This document shows positions 21,473 to 26,290 of a stretch of DNA of 26,290 bases, piece by piece. Position 1 is the first letter of the stretch; each line of letters begins with the position of its first letter. The stretch is from an uncultured Blautia sp. (GTDB taxonomy: Bacteria > Bacillota > Clostridia > Lachnospirales > Lachnospiraceae), in the NCBI GenBank assembly GCA_946629475.1, contig CAMOXX010000009.1, positions 1-26,290 of the forward strand. The letters are read 5' to 3'. A program made the translations under genes and the position numbers. The notes below the pieces were generated by a model. That model ran no database searches and was not told the DNA's origin. It saw only the letters and a program-made list of their open reading frames with translations.

Positions 21473-24400
21473 ATGTATTCATATAAAGAAATATGGGATA
21501 AAGCGGATGTAAAGACAACTATTCACGGGCTCCTCGAGCGTACCAGAGGCTGCACAGGAACTGCACTCGATATTTACGGGGAAGAGATGAGCTATCAGGC
21601 TTTTCACGAACAGTCTGATGCGGCTGCGGCTTACCTGCAGCAGAGCCGGACAGGGCGGAAAAGCGGGACAGGAGGAGACCGGGAGGTCATTATAGTATCG
21701 ATGAAGGTCAGCTGCCTCCTGTACTGCGTCATTACCGGAGTCGTAAAGTCCGGCGCAGTCGTGGTGGTGACGGAAGATGACATTTCTCCGGACCGGCTTA
21801 AAAAGATCCGCGAACAGACGAATGCGGTGCTTCAGATTACGGATGAGACGGCAGAGACGATTATGAAGGAGGGCCGGGAACTTCGCTTCCGGCCCGTTGA
21901 GGACAGCCGGGCGGAAGACGTCTTTGCGGTCTGGTATACCTCCGGTTCGACAGGGGAACCCTGCGGAATCCGCGTTATTGCACCTGTCATGACCTGCAGC
22001 CTGCTGCCCGTACCGCGGAATAAAATCCTGACAGATGCGCTCGGAGTCTGCACGGCGCTCTTTAATATCAGCCATCCTGCATTTACGTACGGGTTCTGCA
22101 ACTTTTTCTATACCATTCTGTACGGGAAAAAATTTGTCCATATCCGGATGGGAACGGAGCATTCCTTTGACGATATTGCGGATAAAATTGCGGAGAATAA
22201 AAACAGCTTTCTCTTTTTCACCCCTTCCGCCCTTCTGGCCTGTCTGGATTACGACCGGGTTCGGAAAAGCTTTCTTAATGTGAGCGGCGTTATGGTGGGA
22301 AGCGACATTGTTAAGCCATCCCTGATTTCTGATATGAGGAGCGTCATGAATCCCGACGCGAAGATCGTTGTTCTCTACGGAGGCACGGAGGTCGGGCTGG
22401 TGACCGCAAGAGAAGTGAAGCATCCCGAAAAAGCCCATGCTGTCGGACATCCGAACGGGTATTCCGAGATCAGCATTGTGGATGAAAACCGGAATGCGCT
22501 GCCTGCAGGAGAAGCCGGTGAAGTGTGTGTGCGCGGACCGAGGGTAAACATGGGATATATCGGCGCGGAGGATCAGAAACAGAAGAAGTTCAGGTTTCAT
22601 CCGGACGGTACACGGACATTCTACACAGGGGATTTCGGCTATCTGGATGAAAATGGAGAGCTGTTTGTCCTTGGAAGGATGGACCGGATCATTAAACATC
22701 TGGGGTATCGCCTCGATCCTGTGATGATTGAGGAAGTCATGAAGCAGAAGGGCGGCGTGAACAATGCCGCCGTTAAGCAGATTGACTGCCAGGGAAAGTC
22801 TGTACTGTGCGCTTTCTATGAAAATCCGGAAAAGGCGGACCACGATGCGCTGCGGAGGATCCTTTCGGACAACCTTCCACATTACAGCATTCCGGAGCGG
22901 TTTGTGTATCTTGAAAAGCTTCCGATCACGAATCACGGAAAGCTGGATTACCATGCGCTTGTCCTTCCGGAGCAGGAGGAGCCGGTTCCCTATGAAGCGC
23001 CTGCGAATCAGACGGAAGAGCACCTGTGCGCTGTCTATGAGCAGGTACTGAAGATTCCGCGCGTCGGCAGGAATGACAGTTATTTTGAACTGGGCGGTGA
23101 TTCCATACGGGCAGTTTCCGTGCTCCTTCATTTGAAAAACAGGGGGCTTGCGGTGACGATCAGGGATCTTTTCAGGAATCCGAAGCCGAAGGACCTGGCT
23201 CTGTATGCTTCACACATTTCTCCGGAGAGCGGCGAAAAAGAGGACGATCGAAGAGACGGCTCCGTTGAACCGGAGGTGTCGGCATGGCGTCTGCAGCTTC
23301 CGGAAGAATTACACCCACTGGCTGATGATGAGAGTGTGGAGCGAATCTATCCCACAGACCCTTCCACCGGGTTTTATCTTTTTCTGCAGGAATCCGGCAG
23401 TGAATATCAAAGGGGCGTCAGGATGCGCTTTCGCATCCGCTGCGGCAGGGGCTTTACGGAGGAAGAATTCCGAACCCGTGTAAGAGAGGTTGTTCAGAAG
23501 CATCCGGTACTGAGGTCGCGGTTTACGCGCGCTGCTGACGGAAAGGCATACCAGATTTTTCAGAAGGACATGGAGATCCCTGCTTTTTACAGAGACGCAA
23601 GCAGTCTGTCAAAGGAAGTGCGGGAGAGATTCCTCAGTGGATTCTTCCAGGTCCTGGAGGAAGGAGAAAGCCTTTTTGCGGCCGGCTGCTTTCCGGATAT
23701 AGAGAACAGCTGTGATCTGCTGCTCTGCATGCGCCACACACTTCTCGACGGCATATCTGCAGCTGTCGTGATCAACGAATTGGCGGCGGACAGTCTGCCG
23801 CCCGGACCGGATGCCTTTTATACCTGGCGGGAGTGTCTGTTCAGGGAAAAGGACCGGATCCCTGAGCCCCTTTTGGAATACTACCACGACTATGGCGAGA
23901 GAATGCTGCTCCCTTCAGACGGGGGGAAAACCCGTTTTGAGGTGCGGGTAAGGGAGATCGCGTTCGACAGGGAGGCGACCAGGAGGATTCTCGAAAAATG
24001 TGCCGGGGAACAAGTGTCTCTCGTCACTTACACGGAGTACAGCTACGGTAAGAGCCTTTTGCAGGCTGCAGGCCGTGACTGGCTGTGGTTTTCACACCTT
24101 TATTCCGGCAGGGACGCAGAGCTTTCCGGGATCGGAGGGATCGCCGGCAATCTGTTCTACACCATGCCGGTGCGGATCCGGAGCGGCATGAGCATCCGGG
24201 AATTCCAGGAGGAACTTCTGATTCCCTGGCAGTATCCATACAGTACGGAGAATTCTCTGTACAGGCGGCTGAACAGCCGCAGGGTGGAAGAAGGCATTGT
24301 GTCAAATACCTTTATCGGCTTTGGAGTGAATGTGCTGGATGTATGGGATTATGAGGAGAAGAACCGGACCGGACATTCGATGCGCCTGAAGGACGGGTGC

Positions 24401-24490
24401 CTGACGGTTGTGCTGCGCCACCTGGACGGGCAGGAGGAAAATGCTGCCTACGATATGATTGAAGAGATGCTGCGCGGGATGCCGCTGTAA
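21473..24490 (+). CDS. NRPS-like protein: adenylation, carrier and condensation domains
   Basis: It probably activates a carboxylic acid or amino acid as an adenylate, loads it on a carrier domain and condenses it with another group. Seen: 1005 residues. The adenylation domain (about 1-500) has YTSGSTGEP (P-loop, from residue 155), LYGGTEVG, YTGDFGYL (384-391), GRMDRIIKHLGYRLDP and NHGKLDYHAL with the catalytic-type Lys. The carrier domain (about 510-580) has YFELGGDSIRAV, with the phosphopantetheine Ser544. The condensation domain (about 610-1005) has RHTLLDG (754-760): the catalytic-position His755 and Asp759 are kept while the first His is Arg. There is no thioesterase or reductase. The P-loop continues EPCGI where PKG is usual. 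A stand-alone condensation-type protein is encoded downstream. The product is unknown. Confidence 0.85.
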   Translation: MYSYKEIWDKADVKTTIHGLLERTRGCTGTALDIYGEEMSYQAFHEQSDAAAAYLQQSRTGRKSGTGGDREVIIVSMKVSCLLYCVITGVVKSGAVVVVTEDDISPDRLKKIREQTNAVLQITDETAETIMKEGRELRFRPVEDSRAEDVFAVWYTSGSTGEPCGIRVIAPVMTCSLLPVPRNKILTDALGVCTALFNISHPAFTYGFCNFFYTILYGKKFVHIRMGTEHSFDDIADKIAENKNSFLFFTPSALLACLDYDRVRKSFLNVSGVMVGSDIVKPSLISDMRSVMNPDAKIVVLYGGTEVGLVTAREVKHPEKAHAVGHPNGYSEISIVDENRNALPAGEAGEVCVRGPRVNMGYIGAEDQKQKKFRFHPDGTRTFYTGDFGYLDENGELFVLGRMDRIIKHLGYRLDPVMIEEVMKQKGGVNNAAVKQIDCQGKSVLCAFYENPEKADHDALRRILSDNLPHYSIPERFVYLEKLPITNHGKLDYHALVLPEQEEPVPYEAPANQTEEHLCAVYEQVLKIPRVGRNDSYFELGGDSIRAVSVLLHLKNRGLAVTIRDLFRNPKPKDLALYASHISPESGEKEDDRRDGSVEPEVSAWRLQLPEELHPLADDESVERIYPTDPSTGFYLFLQESGSEYQRGVRMRFRIRCGRGFTEEEFRTRVREVVQKHPVLRSRFTRAADGKAYQIFQKDMEIPAFYRDASSLSKEVRERFLSGFFQVLEEGESLFAAGCFPDIENSCDLLLCMRHTLLDGISAAVVINELAADSLPPGPDAFYTWRECLFREKDRIPEPLLEYYHDYGERMLLPSDGGKTRFEVRVREIAFDREATRRILEKCAGEQVSLVTYTEYSYGKSLLQAAGRDWLWFSHLYSGRDAELSGIGGIAGNLFYTMPVRIRSGMSIREFQEELLIPWQYPYSTENSLYRRLNSRRVEEGIVSNTFIGFGVNVLDVWDYEEKNRTGHSMRLKDGCLTVVLRHLDGQEENAAYDMIEEMLRGMPL

Positions 24491-24523
24491 GCGGGAAACA
24501 GGGACCGGAGTGTGGGTGAATGA

Positions 24524-24868
24524 AGGATCGGGTCCGTTCTGCAGTGTCCTGAGTTTTCCTTTGCGGGAGTCGGGATTTATCAAAAAGGGGAGAGACTGGG
24601 TTCGGAGCTATTAAGCGATGAGGAGTTCCGGCCTCTTCTCGAAAAGGAAAGGGAGAAGGCCGCTGCTTTTACCGGAAAATACGGAGGCCGCATCTTTGGC
24701 AGCTACGAGGAGATGACGACATCCCCGGATCTGGACGCTCTTTATATTCCGCTGCCTCCAGCCCTGCATTATATCTGGGCAAAGCGGGCCCTGCTGCACG
24801 GAAAGCATGTACTGATCGTAAAACAGGCGGAGCTTGTTGACAGCTTCCGATCGTTTGCACAAAAGTAA
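24524..24868 (+). pseudogene. Fragment of a Gfo/Idh/MocA-family oxidoreductase
   Basis: One frame, bounded by TGA at 24521 and TAA at 24866-24868, encodes an N-terminal part of this NAD(P)-dependent sugar oxidoreductase family. CPEFSFAGVGIY and KYGGRIFGSYEEM are followed by the family hallmark LDALYIPLPPALHYIWAKRA and LLHGKHVLIVK, where the family usually reads GKHVLxEKP. The GxGxxG nucleotide loop is missing at the start, there is no start codon with SD, and the whole catalytic C-terminal domain is absent. What follows VLIVK looks unrelated. It is most likely a decayed gene caught between the two condensation-domain genes; the end of the fragment runs straight into the next gene's SD. Confidence 0.78.
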
Positions 24869-24884
24869 GGAGGGCAGCCGGTCC

Positions 24885-26195
24885 ATGGAAGGACATACAC
24901 GCAGTGTGAGTCAGTATTTAAAGGACACAAAGCTTCAGATTCTGGAGCCATGCATGACGGGACTTCCGTATCGGTCAGCAGACGGCAGAGGCCGCGTGGT
25001 AATTTATCTGGCGGTTCATTTTGACGGCCCCGTTGACCGGGAAAATCTGGGGCTCGCCCTCCGGGATACAGCCTGCCGGTTTCCTGTGGCGGAAAGATGT
25101 ATCCTCCGGATCGGAAATGCTTTTTTCTTTGCAAAGAGTGAAGCTCCGCTCTCTGTCGGAGAGTACCAGGGAAACCGGCGGCTTGGCAGCCTGGAAAACG
25201 GATATCACTCCCTGGATGTCTCGGCGGATGATGATCATGTTTACTTTGCCGTGGACCACGGCCTGATGGACGGCGGAGCGCTGCTGCGGTTTGCGGAATA
25301 TATGCTGAGCCGGTATGATGATTACAATGCCGGAAGCCCTGAACCCAAGCAGGCTTGCCGGCAGGTGGATGAAAGAACCTGTGGCGCTCCGGCTGCCCTG
25401 CCGCCCGAAGTATCCGCACGGGAGGAGGCAGATCCTTATATGCTCAGCGCCGAAGGGGAGGCATTCCGGGTAAAGGGTCCTGCCGCCCGAAACTGCCAGC
25501 TCACCTTTGCGTCGGAGAGATTCTGCGATCTAACGGAGCTGGCGGTACCGACAGAAGCGGTCCTTTCGATCTGCCGTGAGCTGAAAACCTCCCCGACCGC
25601 CCTTTTTGCGCTGCTGATTGCCGAGGCAATTATAAAAATCAGGCCGGAGGATGAGAAGGGGCACATTATTGCCGAGATCCCGATTGACTTCCGGAGGGCG
25701 CTGGGACTCGAGGATTCCATGAAAAATGCTGCCTTTTCTTTTCTTGCTGACCTGGAGGATCCGGGTTGGGACATCCTGGATTTTTCGCGGAAAGCAGAAA
25801 TCCTTAAAAAAATGATCAGGGAGGCGGAAGATGCCCGGGTCGCCCGCGGCTGGATTCAGTTTTACCGGGATCTGGGGACCGTATGGAGCCGGATGGCAGG
25901 CATGCCCGAAAGCAAAAGAACGGGAACCGCATACACCTTTATGCTGTCCTACCTTCGGCCATCCCCCCTGAAATGCTGGGAGGGGAAAGAGCTTTTGTTT
26001 GCCGGCGTTTCCTCGCACAACGATTTCTGCATGACGGAGTACGCAGGCAATTTCCACCTTTGGCTGCGGCCGATGAAGGACGAAAATTACGCTGAAGCGT
26101 TCCGGGCTGCTTTTTCCGATCACGGGCTGCCGCTCAGTATGAGGGATACTGAGGGACCCTCCTTCACTGGAGAGACACCGGGGCTCCTGTACTGA
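24885..26195 (+). CDS. Stand-alone condensation-domain-like acyltransferase
   Basis: It belongs, by motif, to the CoA-dependent acyltransferase/NRPS condensation superfamily. Seen: 436 residues, the size of a single two-lobed domain. DHGLMDGG at 124-131 is the HHxxxDG motif with Asp in place of the first His and the catalytic His125 and Asp129 kept. IAEIPIDFRRALGLEDSMKN near 270 matches the block that often reads VPVNLR in this fold. No adenylation or carrier domain, signal peptide or membrane segment is seen. AAGGAGG lies 10 bases before ATG 24885; an earlier in-frame ATG (24834) lies inside the upstream pseudogene. It may use the carrier-bound product of the upstream NRPS-like protein or an acyl-CoA. 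Alcohol acetyltransferase-like proteins are the alternative. Confidence 0.75.
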   Translation: MEGHTRSVSQYLKDTKLQILEPCMTGLPYRSADGRGRVVIYLAVHFDGPVDRENLGLALRDTACRFPVAERCILRIGNAFFFAKSEAPLSVGEYQGNRRLGSLENGYHSLDVSADDDHVYFAVDHGLMDGGALLRFAEYMLSRYDDYNAGSPEPKQACRQVDERTCGAPAALPPEVSAREEADPYMLSAEGEAFRVKGPAARNCQLTFASERFCDLTELAVPTEAVLSICRELKTSPTALFALLIAEAIIKIRPEDEKGHIIAEIPIDFRRALGLEDSMKNAAFSFLADLEDPGWDILDFSRKAEILKKMIREAEDARVARGWIQFYRDLGTVWSRMAGMPESKRTGTAYTFMLSYLRPSPLKCWEGKELLFAGVSSHNDFCMTEYAGNFHLWLRPMKDENYAEAFRAAFSDHGLPLSMRDTEGPSFTGETPGLLY

Positions 26196-26266
26196 TCCAG
26201 GGCTAAGAAGACAAAACAGGATAATTTTTACCACGTTACTTCATTCCTTCAGCCTTATGGTACAGG

Positions 26267-26272
26267 TATAAT
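26267..26272 (+). promoter_or_regulatory. Possible -10 element at the right end
   Basis: A perfect TATAAT lies in the last 95 bases, with only a poor TTCCTT at the -35 position 17 bases upstream. It may begin the next transcript outside the window. No terminator is seen after the acyltransferase gene. Confidence 0.35.
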
Positions 26273-26290
26273 GATAATACAAAACCAAGC

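Noticed and set aside
21479..23131. A 550-codon open frame on the minus strand opposite the NRPS-like gene.
   Set aside because: The plus strand has clear adenylation and carrier motifs; the antisense translation shows no recognisable domain and is a by-product of codon bias.
24834..24884. Upstream ATG for the stand-alone acyltransferase.
   Set aside because: It is within the oxidoreductase fragment; ATG 24885 has AAGGAGG before it.
1..26290. tRNA or rRNA genes, CRISPR arrays, insertion sequences, transposases and phage genes.
   Set aside because: I saw no cloverleaf-like sequence, regular spaced repeats, transposase or phage motifs in the window.

Overview
The window looks like the chromosome of a Gram-positive, moderately G+C-rich Clostridia member, probably Lachnospiraceae. 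The evidence is gene content and order: dnaB, a small 2[4Fe-4S] ferredoxin, a MecA adaptor, hup-rqcP-divIC-tilS-hpt-ftsH, and a ProRS of the archaeal/eukaryotic-like type. Shine-Dalgarno (SD) sequences are strong, several starts are TTG or GTG, and promoters resemble sigma-A sites. I cannot name a species.

Layout. (1) 1-1743: dnaB on the plus strand converges with a ferredoxin gene on the minus strand; both share a symmetrical terminator. (2) 1792-3095: mecA (minus) diverges from a small unknown gene whose only well-placed start is ATT. Their shared intergenic region holds two promoters and two inverted repeats. (3) 3122-11289: a promoter lying in one arm of a long inverted repeat precedes a tightly spaced series: membrane-anchored GH18/SH3 protein, two large GT-C-like membrane proteins (the second of the DUF2298 'YYY' family), tsaC (Sua5 type), rpiB and comEB. 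(4) 11340-12779: proS. (5) 12786-17968: hup, rqcP, divIC, tilS, hpt, ftsH. The sporulation genes yabP, yabQ and spoIIE, which usually sit inside this cluster in Clostridia, are absent; their places hold short hairpin-rich spacers. (6) 17987-21245: a GH13 neopullulanase-like enzyme and a YesN-like AraC-family regulator. (7) 21473-26195: an accessory biosynthetic locus with a 1005-residue adenylation-carrier-condensation protein, a broken fragment of a Gfo/Idh/MocA oxidoreductase, and a stand-alone condensation-type acyltransferase.

How the genes fit together. Most of the window is housekeeping: replication, regulated proteolysis, tRNA modification and charging, nucleotide salvage and division. 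The GH18/GT-C series suggests envelope glycan work, but its substrate is unknown. The most novel part is the right end. A one-module NRPS-like protein has no thioesterase or reductase, carries an altered condensation motif (RHxxxDG) and an altered adenylation loop, and is paired with a separate DHxxxDG condensation-like protein. This is a candidate small-molecule locus with unknown product. The window ends just after it, so more genes may follow.
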